From positions 38,266,665 through 38,330,664 of the forward strand of contig NC_053112.1 in assembly GCF_010015445.1 (NCBI RefSeq): a stretch of 64,000 bases of DNA, in the 5' to 3' direction. The notes below the pieces were generated by a model. It did not search any database. It saw only the letters and a program-made list of their open reading frames with translations, and was not told the DNA's origin. Position 1 is the first letter of the stretch; the number at the start of each line of letters is the position of its first letter. The translations under genes and the position numbers were made by a program. This DNA comes from Perca fluviatilis (taxonomy: Eukaryota > Chordata > Actinopteri > Perciformes > Percidae). Shown piece after piece: positions 21,426 through 32,933 of the stretch.

Positions 21426-24400
21426 CTATCTCACGTTAACGTTTTCTTCTTCATTGGTGCATATGGCGAGGAATATGGCGTGGTTGTGATTGAGTGTGTA
21501 AAAGCCACCTCCGGCCACTTTGTAGTCAATCAGTGTCACCGCAAAGCGGCAGTCCCAGTTCGCTGACTCGAACGGTCCGATGATGTCAATTCCTACTTTC
21601 TGCCATGGACCGTCTGGCAGTGAAACTGGCTGAAGTGGAGCAGCATGTGTCTTAGCACTTTTATCATTCATCTGGCAGGTCACAGATGCACTAATGCTTT
21701 CCTGCACCCATATGTCCATTCCGGGCCACCAGTATAAGCAGTGTTGTATAAAGTACTAGAAAGCAATACTTGAGTAAAAGTACAAGTATCGTACTAGAAA
21801 AAGACTTTGGTAGAAGTGAAAGTTACCTTTTAGAATATTACTTAAGTAAAAGTCTTAAAGTATCTGATATATTCTGTACTTAAGTATCAAAAGTAATTTT
21901 CTGATATTTAATGTACTTAAGTATTTGAAGTAAAAGTTTTTTTTTTTTTTTTAAAAGCAAGCAGTTAGAACTTTTATTGTGAACTTTATTGTGGCTTTCT
22001 TATAGTAAAGCATAAAGCATATTTAGGGTTCCCATATCTTCTTAATCTCACTCATCAAATCAAAATCGCATTATTTTCTAGGACTTTTCAGGCACAATTA
22101 TCTTAAGTTCAAAGAACAAACAGCAGATTTTTAGAGCTGACATCAATGTACAGAAACATTTCTTGCAAATACGGCCACGGGTGTATGACGTTATCTTCAT
22201 CACTACCCTGTTCACCGAGTTCACCACTATCGTCGGGGTGGTCGCAGTGCTCAACATAAAAAAAAATTCCCACTGGCCCCCGGGGCCAGTAGATCAGAGT
22301 TTTGCTGGCCCCTTCTACATTTTTACTGGCCCTGAAAGAAATATCATAGGTGTGATTGGAAAAGGACAAAAAAGCAGGAAAATATATGCCGCACCTACTA
22401 TGAAGCTTTAGAAAATGGTTCTAACCCAGCTAGCCACTGCCACTGGATGTTGTGCCATTAGCAGTAAAGCTAGACCAGGGGTCATCAACTACATTTTTCC
22501 AAGGGCCAGAATTTTTTTAAGCAGACACTCCAGGGGCCGGACTTTCAAATAAAGACAATAAAAGTATACCTAATAGCATCTTCTTGTTTGATATTTTCAC
22601 TTTCTTACTAAATTAATGCTATATTTTTTACATGTATTAGTGTAAGCAAACCCCTAAAACCATGGAAAATCCATAATGATTACTAGATAGGCTACTTAAC
22701 TAGAAAATTATCTCAGATTAGTCCTGTATGCACGTCATTCACGGGCATATTAATTAGCCACATGTATTTGTTTTGGTCTTATAATACATCCAAAGGTTTA
22801 CCGCTCCAGCGGAGTGGATGGCTCGTTTAGACAGCAGCTATGTTTACAAGAGTTTGTCCAAAGTTCAAGATTGGTTGCAAATTAAGATAAACAGTTAGAC
22901 TACAAACTGACATCTTTCATTTTAGCTTGTTTGTAAAGTCGCTATTTGCAGAGTAGAGCTGGGTTGTCACAGCGCGGTGGACAAGAGTGGACAGCGCAGA
23001 CTGAAATATCAGTTTCTACATGTTTCTGCCTGTAGAACAGGTAGGTGGGTTATTGATAAGTATTGACTCTTTAATCATGGAGGTTTTATTGTAGGCTACT
23101 TACAGTAACGGGTAGCGTTAGTTCATCTGCGCCATCGGCAGTAAATAATCCTCGGTAACGTTTCCAGTCAGTACATGTGCTGCGTGAAGTAACGCACACA
23201 CCTCTGCGTTTTTACTGGCCCCGGGCCATCGGGCCATTGCTTATGTCGAGCCCTGGGTGGTCGTCTACAATAACGGGAGGTCCTCCAGTAGGTGCTCATG
23301 CTTCCATGGCGGTTTCAGTTGTGCGTCCTCCTCCTCCTTTAGCAACAAACAAGCGCTGAAATAGAGCGCGCGGCGTGCGGAGCGTGCGTAATGCAATCTA
23401 GGAGCAGTGATTCGCCAAACCTCCCTTATTGCTGTCGCACACATTTCTTCTAATTTTATTCTTTAGTAACGGTAAACGAAGATGCTTAGTGGAAATATAG
23501 CGGAGTAAAAGTATACATTTTATCTAGGAAATGTAGTGGAGTAAAAGTGAAAGTTGACATAAATTTAAATAGCGCGAGTAAAGTACAGATACGTTGAAAT
23601 TTCTACTAAGTACAGTAACGTAGTTTGTACTCCGTTACATTACAACACAGTAAGTACTCGAAGTGCTTGGTGCATACAACACTTTTCCGTGAGAACCCCT
23701 GTATATTTTTTTCCTTTCCCGTCACATCTTTGACTGAGAGTTCCACTCTAGTAGCAAAGTAGGGTTTGAGCACTGCAGGTAGAGACTTTGATTTTTTTCG
23801 CCACCCCTTCTTCATCTGTGCCCTGATGGCAGTAAGCTCAGGGCACTCCTCACATGCCATAGCGAAGTCCTTCACTGAGAGAGCTTTCAGTTCTGTGTCC
23901 AGCAGAGGTACAAGTTCAGGCTCAGTCACTGGCTCTGCATTCTCTTCTGATGGGAGAGGCAAACGGGAGAGACAGTCAGCAGCATAGTTTTGTGCTCCTG
24001 CATGATACACCACATCATATGTGAAGCACAGGAGTCTGGCTGACCACCGGGCAATACGCATTCCTGCGCCTAAGTCCTTTTGTGTGTAGCAGTGTGGTCA
24101 GGGCTTGGTGATCTGTACGCAGTGTAAATCTTGTCCCCTATAAGAAAGTCCTCCTTTTCTACAATGGAGTATTTCCGTTCAGCAGAGGTAAGTGAACGTG
24201 AGGCAAATGCAACTGTGCGCTCCATGTTATCAGGGCATTTGTGTCAGTATGGCCCCCCAGACAATAGTCTGAAGCATCTGTAGACACAATTGTAGGAAGG
24301 CTGGGGTCAAAAACTGATAGCGCTGAGCTGTGTACAATGCGAGTCTTGACCATGTCAAAGCTTGACTGTGCTGCTGCCGTCCACTGGACTGTGTCGTCAC

Positions 24401-24830
24401 GCAGGCAGTCTCGCATGGGCTCTACCAGAGATGCATAGTTTTGCACAAATTTTGCATACCATGCTGTGAGCCCCAGGATTGAGTGCAGTGTGGTGGTGTC
24501 ACTAGGCGCTGGAGCAGCTGTAATAGCCTTGAGGTGATCTTTGTCTGGCAGCAAACCCTGGGCTGAGATGGTGTGTCCAAGGAACCGTAGGTTGGTCTGG
24601 TTGAAGTGCCATTTTTCATTGTTGAACTGGAGGCCGGCTTCCTTTAGCGCAGCAAGCACCGTCAGCAGATTACAGTCATGCTCCTCCTTTTCTGTGCCAT
24701 AGACTGTGACATCATCCAGATAGTTCTGGACCCCTTGAGGTCTTTCAGCACCAGAGACATCATCTTGGAGAACGCACTTGGGGCTGAAGGTAGGTCTCAC
24801 ATTAGGTGGAAGTGTAGGGGGAGCCACTTG
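21426..24830 (-). mobile_element. Gypsy-type LTR retrotransposon pol fragment, interrupted
   Basis: Minus-strand remnant of a Ty3/Gypsy pol. 24827-24159 holds reverse transcriptase and the start of RNase H (NYLDDVTVYG active site, FLGH, STDASDYCLGG). 24061-23651 holds the RNase H end (YAADCLSRLPLP). 21734-21426 holds the integrase start (YWWPGMD, zinc-finger CQMNDKSAKTHA, then GIDIIGPF with the first catalytic Asp). An unrelated element (21739-23650) splits the integrase between EYL and YWW. No LTRs, gag, protease or distal integrase are seen, so it is a dead fragment. Confidence 0.85.
21739..23650. mobile_element. Nonautonomous DNA element inside Gypsy integrase, with nested insert
   Basis: Ends cagtgttgtataaagtac and (inverted) tacattacaacacag, flanked by TAAG on both sides. 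Removing it rejoins the Gypsy integrase frame, so the boundaries are secure. Subterminal acttgagtaaaagtacaagt is shared with 18689-19516. A second element appears nested inside at about 22260-23265 (actggcccc at both edges). A further fragment starting ccaggggtcatcaactac lies near 22476. Confidence 0.7.
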
Positions 24831-25364
24831 ATAGCTACAGATTAATTTCTTAATATTATTAATATGGAAAAACTAATATGGAAAATCTATTACATAATGT
24901 TTGTTTGACAATATGTCTTAGTGGAGAAGAACACAGGCTAGGAGTGAATGGGACAGACATGAGGTCGGTGATGGCTAGAGATGAGACCAGTGATGACATC
25001 AGGTAGGAGTTCTATTAGTAAGACCACACACAACTAAATGTCCAGTATGGTTTGAAGTTCTGTTGACCAACCTATTCACTGTGTCCTTTTGGGAAAAAAT
25101 AGTGCAGACAGATATGGAAAATATAACAATTAGCCTCTGTCTGACAGCGCGGGAACGTAATAAACAAATCAGAACGCAAATTTAAACATCCCCGCAGCAT
25201 ATGCTCCAAATGCAGTGATATACAGAACAATGAAAATACAGTACAAGAAAAAGTCGGCTACAATAATGTGGTGACTACCAGAGGTGACGATTAGGTTGCC
25301 AAGGGCAACTGTTAATGTTTTGCCCGTATTTATATATATGTATGTACATACATACCCTAAACCC
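24831..25364. other. Unannotated stretch
   Basis: AT-rich; nothing recognised. Confidence 0.5.
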
Positions 25365-25414
25365 AACAGGAAGTCTGCCATTTTGAATTGAAAGTTTGAA
25401 ATTAGTGCGATTTT

Positions 25415-26050
25415 GGCCATTTCTACATGTCGTACTTTAACGAACTCCTCCTAGAGATTTCATCCGATCAACTTAAAATTTGGTCTGTGTCATCTCAAGT
25501 CATTTAAGATGAAAACTTATTAAAAGAAAAACTTTTCGTGATAGGGCGTGGCCGTGGCGGGGCGGCCATTTTGTGCGTTTCGCCATCGAAACAGGAAGTG
25601 GGTGTAACTCGAGTGTACATTGTCCAGTTGGCTCGAAACTTTTCAGGATTCATAACACTCTAACTCTGAGGTCATTTACAAGACAAAATTAACTCAAAGT
25701 CATAGCGCCCCCTAATGGCAACAGGAAGTAGGCCCAAAACTATACGTGCTATACTTTAACAAACTCCTCCTAGAGATTTTATCCGATGGACTTCAAACTT
25801 GGTCTGTACCATCTCAACACCTTAAAGATGAAAAGTTATTAAAAGAAAAACTTTTCGTCAGACGTTGTGGGCGTGGTGGCCATTTTGAGTGTTTAGCGAT
25901 GAACAAAGAAGTTGTTGTACGTTGTCGCATCTGCCCGAAATTTCTCACGATAGACAAGGGTCCATGCCTGAGGACATCAACAGGCCAAAATTGACTTTTT
26001 GTCATAGCGCCCCTCGCTGGCAACAGGAAATGCGCCTTATATGACAAACA
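25415..26050. repeat. Two tandem units of a ~319-bp interspersed repeat
   Basis: Units at about 25415-25733 and 25734-26050, both containing ctcctcctagagattt, aaaagaaaaacttttcgt, a gtggccattttg motif and tagcgcccc...tggcaacagga. A partial unit edge precedes them (caacaggaagtctgcc at 25367). Possibly the tandem core of a larger transposon; family not named. Confidence 0.75.
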
Positions 26051-26074
26051 TCATCTGATTTACATAAAACTTAT

Positions 26075-26760
26075 AGGGCCCTATTTTAATGATCTGAAAC
26101 GCAAGTATCAAACGTGAAACGCAAGGAGCTTTGTGGGCAGATCTCGACGCAAATCTAAAATGGGTTGGTCTGAAGTTGCTACGTGTGGTTTGGGCGTAAC
26201 GTGCAATAAACCAATCAGAGTGTCATCTCAAATTCCCTTTAAGAACAGGCGCGCTTGTTCCATGGCGCACGCCAGGAGCTGTCCGGGATGCGGCAAAGTA
26301 ATAAATGCCCGTCTTGACCGGGTGGCGATGTTGCTGCGGCATCTCGGCGCGATCTCCTCAAGTCTGGAGAGGATTGCTGCAGCCATGGAGCGTGGGCCTC
26401 CAAACACGCCCACCTGCTCCTGTTGTGCCCGTTCCTCCTCCCCCACTCCATCTCCATCCACCCACTCCACCAGGAGCGCTCGCTGATTGCCACTCCCGGA
26501 CCAGATCCCGCTGGAGTGTCCAACATCACGTCTCCTTAAGTCCTCTAATATTTCCTCATTTATGTCATCAACACATCCATCATTCATGGAAATGTTGTGT
26601 AAAACACAACAAGCCACAAAGAATGCTGTGACTTTTTGAGGACTGTACTGTAAAGTGCGCTTTTCCTTGTAAGTATGATTTGCAAAAATGGGAACTGCTG
26701 CGTCCATTTAGATGAGGGAAGTGTATGCGCGTTTGTACACTCTACATTATGGCCAAGCAA
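26075..26760 (-). mobile_element. PIF/Harbinger element fragment with transposase C-terminus
   Basis: Begins with the gggccctattttaa terminal motif next to TTA. The minus strand 26707-26228 encodes the end of a Harbinger-type transposase (YSPQKVTAFFVACCVLHNI) followed by a variable tail. The far end is truncated near 26760. The relative at 32934-34031 carries the same segment in opposite orientation. Confidence 0.75.
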
Positions 26761-27161
26761 AAAAAGGCCCCACTATTTGACCTCTACATAGTTGTTTTTC
26801 TCACATAAAAAGTCTCAGAAGTGAATTTAGTGATAAAATAGCAGATGAACAGTGTATACAATTTCTGAGGTCTCCGCGACCTATTCAGAAGACTACCTGA
26901 TCTCAGATCAGTGGTGTAGTCTATGTAAATGTTGGGGGATGACAAAGGTAGAGACTAGAGCCAAATAAGGAGGAACGTCAACACTCGGTGGTTCATTGAG
27001 ATTTGCCCGTTTTCAGAGTCAGTTTCAAATTGTGAGATTTGCAGAGGAAAGAGGTGTCAATGGGATTTTGAGGTTCTATGTATGTCCTATTTACCCACCA
27101 AACTGTTGTTATTCAACTATGACAAGGTAAAATCGGTTTAGCATTCTATCACCCATTTAAG
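26761..27161. other. Unannotated stretch
   Basis: No coding signal or recognised repeat. Confidence 0.5.
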
Positions 27162-28561
27162 GATATGGACGACTGAGGAAGAGCCATCATTGTACATAAT
27201 CCCGCCCATAATGAAAAGAGAAGGGAGAGTGAATTGAGAAAGGTGAGGTAATCCAGAGATGATGGTTTAACCAGGCATGACTAGGTCTGTCTGTCATATA
27301 ACATTTACTGACAGTTATACACCTCCAAATTAAGATTACCAAAGTTTTCATGATTCATCCATGGGGAACATTAATATCTGTACCACCTTTATTTTTAATC
27401 CACCAACCCCCCCCAAAAACAAAAACGTCAACCTCATAGTGGTGCTAGAGGAATAGTCAGAGAATCACCAAAGTCATCAGGATTTCTCTTCACAATTTCA
27501 CGGCAATCCTTTGAATATTTGTTGAGATATTTAACTGTTGACCAAAGTTGTGGATTAACCAAGTGAGGGAGGTGCAGTCTTGGTGGGAGATGACAAGCAC
27601 TTGGATGAGCATGTGGGTTGACTCCCTAGTGAGGAAGGGGTTAATCCTCCTGATGTTGTCCAGGAGGAATCTGCAGGAGCATGCCACCGGTGCGATGTTG
27701 GCAACAGTTCATGTCTACAGTCACATCCAGGTTCTTCACTGTCTGAATTGGTATCACTTCAGTATTGTCATTGGTGATGGACAGGTCTCGGCAATCACAT
27801 CAGTCTGTCAGGCAAGCAGTGCTAAATGAGAGAAAGATCTGGGGTCTCATTTATAAAACTGTGCATAGGATCCTTACTAAAAGTGTACTTATGCCCAAAA
27901 GCCTAAAACGGCGTACGCCAAAAAAAAGAGTCTGATTTATAAAACGTATTTATAAAACATATGTAAGCAATGTTCCCTTTATAAATCACAGATTACCCAC
28001 AAGTGTGCGTACGTGAATCAGCCTCTTATCCCGCCATGTACACGCCCATTTTTAACCATAAATAGTCAATGCAAAGCACCTCATGAATGCTGATCAGTAT
28101 GTTAATGACCCTGGCATTTGTTCTTTCGTTACGCCGAATCATGACGACTGGCGGAGAAAAAGCAAAAAAATTCTCAGATGCTTGTGAATTGCTGCAAATT
28201 GAATTATAATTCCGGCCTGTTCTTTCACAGTGTAGGGAAACCTGAGGTATAGACTACCTATATTAATAATACCTTCCAAAACAAAGGCATTACGGCACTC
28301 GGGGACAGCTTCGATATACCAGACCTATATGATAAGATTTAACAGAACTATATATTATATCCAAACAAGGCTTAGCAATAAAGTTGAATATTAAATATAA
28401 TATTTATATAAAACACTAAGCTGTCTGCCATTTCCCTCTGGAAACAGCCGGTGGCCCCCAGAGTGGTAGGACCTCTATTTGGACCGGGATGTCATGGTTC
28501 CGGCACGTTTCCCCCTTTACTGGACCCAATTCAGTACATAGATCCAAGAGTTCAGCTTTAG
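27162..28561. repeat. Block B2: copy of the flank at 10281-11764
   Basis: Same order and same end (ccaagagttcagctttag) joined to perforin at the same base as in block B1. It contains a LINE-like stretch around 27545-27700. Confidence 0.8.
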
Positions 28562-29689
28562 GGTACACATTACATCACACAAGTGTCTCTGGGAGGGGAA
28601 ATAAAAGCAAGCACTGCTACTGTTTGTCAGTTGAGACGTCTGCTAGCTTTGCAAGTACTGCTAGCATTAAGGTTGAGTACCAACACTGTCAGGCAAAGAA
28701 GCAGAAGTTAGGCTCTGGTCAAAGTTTCAGCAGCACATTTAATGAACGTATCACAGAGGTCATTGGTGGACACATCAAAGAGGGTGAAATCCTCTTTGAA
28801 GGCCAATCAAACCCCTCTGTCTATAACAACTGGCTTAGCTCACTGAAACCCACACCTGATGTGGTCCGATACAACATAAATCCCGCCACCATACTGCCAA
28901 CCCGGTCATTTCAATCAGGAGAGACTTGTTTGCAGATATGCAAAAGCTTTAATGTACAACAGCATGTAATGTACAATGTTTTGGAGATTGAACTCCATCG
29001 TTATTAATACATTCAATATATTAATAAATTTAATGTAGGGGTAGGGAACCAAGATGTAACCCCGATGGAATCCAGACACCGGTGGTGGCGGAGAAAGCCG
29101 GAACTAGACCGGAAGGCATTGGGGCGACAGCCGTAGAAACCCCCAGGACCGGGAGGCGGAAGGGGAGGAGGAGAGAACGACGTCTTCCTGAAATGACAGC
29201 TGATAGCACAGGGAGAGAAGCAGCTTTTAAAACAGTGACGTAACGCTGTGATTGGCCAATGGGATCATTGCCCGGATCGGATTATCAGAAGGTAGACGCC
29301 TCCAGCGCTGATTCACTTAGGAGGAACTGATACTTGTTAGGTCTTCCTGAAAGAATTTGGCGCTGAGCTACATTTCAATCAGGAAGACTTGTTTGCAGAT
29401 ATGCAAAAGGTTTAATGTACAACAGCATGTAATGTACAATGTTTTGGAGATTGAACTTCATCGTTATTAATACATTTAATATATTAATAAATTTAATGTA
29501 GGGGTAGGGAACCAAGATGTAACCCCAAAACATGACTGAAATTGGACATGAAGGAATAAACACGAAAATTAAAATATGTTTTTAATTAATAAATTATGAA
29601 GCTTACCTCCGGGTTGCAGGATCGGAAACAGAAAGCACATGCAGTGATCCGTCCCCTAAACAGCATGCGCGAATACTGCCCGTATTTCG

Positions 29690-29945
29690 TCATCGGCAAC
29701 TCAGGCCGGCATACACGGCATCTCCGCCCGTCACGACGCTCAGGCCGGCATAACCGGCATCTCCGCCGATACGGCAACTCAGGCCGGCATACCGGCATCT
29801 CCGCCGGTACGGCAACTTCGGGCTGGCATAACGGCATCTCCGCCCGGTAGCAACCTCGGGCTGGCATACACGGCATCTCCCGGTACGGCAACTCGGGCTG
29901 GCATACGCGGCATCTCCGCTGGTATGCAACAGGGCCGGTACATAG
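29690..29945. repeat. ~40-bp GC-rich minisatellite inside the Ngaro element
   Basis: About six degenerate units with the cores cggcaactc, gccggcata and cggcatctccgcc. A last diverged copy of the ggcatctccgcc core appears at about 30088. Both strands are open by repetition only. Confidence 0.85.
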
Positions 29946-30599
29946 AATGAAACATAGCTTCCGTATTTGCTTAGTCATTTCCCTATTATTAACAATATTC
30001 CGTCGAAACGACGGCTACTGAAGTATGACACCACCACCGGTTATATGCTGTTTACGGCACCACGCCGTGAAACATAAAGAAAACGAGGCATCTCCGCCGT
30101 TTATGGCAATGCAGCCGTGAAATTAAATAATTTCTTGAATTAGGATATGAACGGGATTGCCCCGTGAATGTGAGACATGCCACCCGTGGCCCACATGAAA
30201 ATACACCCACAGTTTGTATCTTACCGGATTATGGCTTTAGGGATCGTTGATTGGTGAGGACGAAATTGACGTCGGGACGAATGTAAGAAGAGTAAGCCGA
30301 AGAAGTCCACCGACCCAGCCTTTGCAGCGAGGTCCGAGACATTCCTTGATTGGCCGCCCGTGGTAGCGTCCCTATTCTGAATGAATGCCCTGAATAATGC
30401 TGTGGCGAAAGACCAGATTTGAGGAGAACTGTCTCCAGATGTTGCCTAAATCACCCTTTAGACAAGGGGACGATTCCCGAAATAATGAACAGAGGCGAGG
30501 GAGTTAGTAGAAGGCCTGGCTTTCAGATAGTTCAACATAGATTTAAATGGGCAAAATAAGTGTATCTGTACGAGGCGCGATAACTGAGCAAGCTCCTCG

Positions 30600-31170
30600 C
30601 GTTTAGAATGCTTAAGTTGTCAGCAGTAGTGATTAGCGTGAAAAGCCAGATCGGGAGAAAAGTAATATCGACATCGGGTTGAAGGAGTATATAAAAATTC
30701 GAATTCTCCGCATCTTAGAAATGCATAGAAAGCTAACGGAAAACGGACTCCAGAAGTGCGTCTAAATAAGGGGAAAAAACCCTGCCCTGAGTTGTGCGAC
30801 ACTAAATTATGTAAGATGCCGAGCGTGATCGGCTGCCCGAGGTCGAGGAGAAGTGGGGTGAGTTTTAGAGACGCCCTTCAACAGTAATTTAATAGCCGGA
30901 TTAGAAAGGAGGCTTGGAAACGAGGGATCATAACATTTAATATGAAATTGAATTCCTGCAATCAACCCCACGCAGTATACTGCACCTTGAAGTTGCGAGT
31001 GTGGGTACAATAACATATAAATGCACAAATGCTTTTAACGAGAACAGGTCTGGGAGGTACGCAAATGATAACACAGAATAGGGGAAAAAGTATGCCAGGC
31101 AAAATCGTAAGTTTTTAGAGTGGACGCCGCTAGACCTTTTCTCATGTACATTTTGGAGGATTCTAGGCAT
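30600..31170 (-). pseudogene. Ngaro tyrosine recombinase remnant
   Basis: Contains LAFYAFLRCGEF, a conserved segment of the DIRS/Ngaro tyrosine recombinase that integrates the circular DNA intermediate. The ORF is fragmented (31170-30937, 31028-30807, 30802-30620) and the catalytic R-H-R-Y set cannot be followed through. Confidence 0.65.
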
Positions 31171-31467
31171 TGATGCAATGGGTTGAAGTTTAATGCAGCT
31201 CTAGCTCTTGAAGAGAGGGAAGCGCTACCGCGGGGGCTGGCTGATGGGCAGAGGCTTCAAAAGGTCTGAAAGTGAAAACGAGACAGAGCATCAGCGCCGT
31301 CGTTGAAATGCCCGGGGACATGGCGGGCGGTGATGATAAAATTATTCATCACCGCGGACCATGTGATGCTTCTCATGAATGGCATGATTTTCCCACTACG
31401 AAGCGCCCTCTATTTATTATGCTGACAACCGCCTGATTATCGCGCACATGACTGAGATGCATTTACG

Positions 31468-32121
31468 CTATGTGCATGCCTCCCAGACGCGGCAAGCTAC
31501 CGCAATTGGGTAGATCTCATGCAGGCGGATGAATCGGACTGGGAAAAGTTGGGAGGCCAGTGGCCTGAAAACCACTGGTCTTGAAAAAAAAAAAGCGAAA
31601 GGGGGCGTCGGTAAAAAACGCGCAGGAAATCCGAGCGGGTGCACCAACTTCGTCATATAAAGAAAGAAACCCCGTTCCAGTGCTCCAGAAGATGAGACCA
31701 GAAACGTAAATCGGAGCGGCACCCGGCATCGAGAACCGTCGTGTAAGTGAGAGACAGAGGAAGCAGTGTCCAGCAACCTGGAAATAAACGAAGCGCCTGC
31801 GGGATCACGCGCATGGCGAAATTGAGATGCCCGAGGAGGGAGAGCAACTGGCGTTTAGAGATGGTTACGGCGGAAGAATGGGAGCGCGATGCTTCGAGCG
31901 CGTAACAATTTATCGAGCGGGAGAGCCGCTTTCATGCCGGGAATCGAGGGTAATGCCGGAAACTCCAAACAGGTGGCGGGACCGATAGTCTTTGCCTCGG
32001 ACAGGGCACGCCGAGGGATCCGAAGCAGTGCCCCAGCCTGCCAAGGCCGCCCGGAGCCGTCGTGGGGGGCGTCTACGAGTAAAAAGTCGTCCAACAAGTG
32101 AAGCACCGAGGGCACCCGCAC
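31468..32121 (-). pseudogene. Ngaro reverse transcriptase / RNase H remnant
   Basis: Minus-strand pieces in order: VPSVLHLLDDFLLVDAP (RT active site, LLDD), GPATCLEF and LPLDKL; then LLSLLGHLNFAMRVIPQ, the connection typical of DIRS/Ngaro RT; then SDLRFWSHLLEHWNGVSFF and FTDA at the RNase H start. The frame changes near 31855 and again near 31700. Confidence 0.85.
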
Positions 32122-32933
32122 CCTGTTAAGCAGGATCCAGCACAGGGCCTCGAAAACGTGGTTAAAAATGCACGGGCTGCTCCGACGGCGAAGGTCAAAC
32201 GTTACCCCAAAATAGAACTTAGAGTCCCACCTAAGCGCAAAAAGGGGCCACTGCGAAGGATGAATGGGCGCACGATCTTAAAAGTGTCAGTGATGTCCGC
32301 TTTGGAGAGCCAAGCGCCAACCCCGCCAGCTTAATCAATCTGATAAGCGCCGGCCGGGCAGGGACTATGTAGAGTAGCCAGGCGAGAGCTCCTATGGACG
32401 CCCGTCGAGAAGAAGCTGGAATAGCCGCCCGGTGAAGAGACGGGATCAGGACCTGGGTCCGATGCGAGATCAGAACTCGAAATCCGACATAGCGGAACCG
32501 CAGAGCAAAATACAGAAGAGCACAGGAACGGCTCGCCATACAGCCGTCCGACTGACACACGACGTCTTCCTGAAATGACAGCTGATAGCACAGGGAGAGA
32601 GCTTTTAAAACAGTGACATAACGCTGTGATTGGCCAATGGGATCCTTGCCCGATCGGATTATCAGAAGGTAGACGCCTCCAGCGCTGATTCGCTTAGGAG
32701 GAACTAATACTTGTTAGGTCTTCCTGAAAGAATTTGCGCTGAGCTACATATTGCCAGAGCCGGACTGAAGCAAGAGGTGGAGGAGTACATCAAGAAAAAT
32801 GCAGTGTTTAAAAATGCTCAGAAACCTGTAAGATTGGGCACAGATCCAGCAAAAGCCTTCTGCTTGTGTTTGCGCAGTAATCAGAATATCAAGTCAAACT
32901 GCTGTCCTGCTGGGGAAAGGTCTTGCAAGATTA

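Larger units (their letters stand above)
28909..32748 (-). mobile_element. Ngaro/DIRS-type tyrosine-recombinase retrotransposon
   Basis: Complete 3.84-kb element, minus orientation, inserted between ggtca and tattgcc of perforin P5 with no target duplication. Sister perforins show the uninterrupted site. Its ends are split direct repeats: A1 (about 32560-32748), then the coding region, then B1 (29373-29530), A2 (29178-29372) and B2 (28909-29070). That A1-ORFs-B1-A2-B2 layout is the hallmark of Ngaro-like elements. Coding remnants include reverse transcriptase and RNase H at 32121-31468 and a tyrosine recombinase around 31170-30600. They are broken into several frames. A GC-rich minisatellite lies at 29690-29945. 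Inactive as sequenced. Confidence 0.9.

Noticed and set aside
26133..26631. Plus-strand ORFs over the Harbinger fragment
   Set aside because: Shadows of the minus-strand transposase C-terminus, which carries the recognisable CCVLHNI motif.
29586..29978. Possible CRISPR-like array or secreted repeat protein
   Set aside because: The ~40-bp units have no unique spacers, vary in length and lie inside an Ngaro element of an animal genome.
31889..32334. Plus-strand ORFs inside the Ngaro element
   Set aside because: They lie opposite the reverse transcriptase frame and have no recognisable content.
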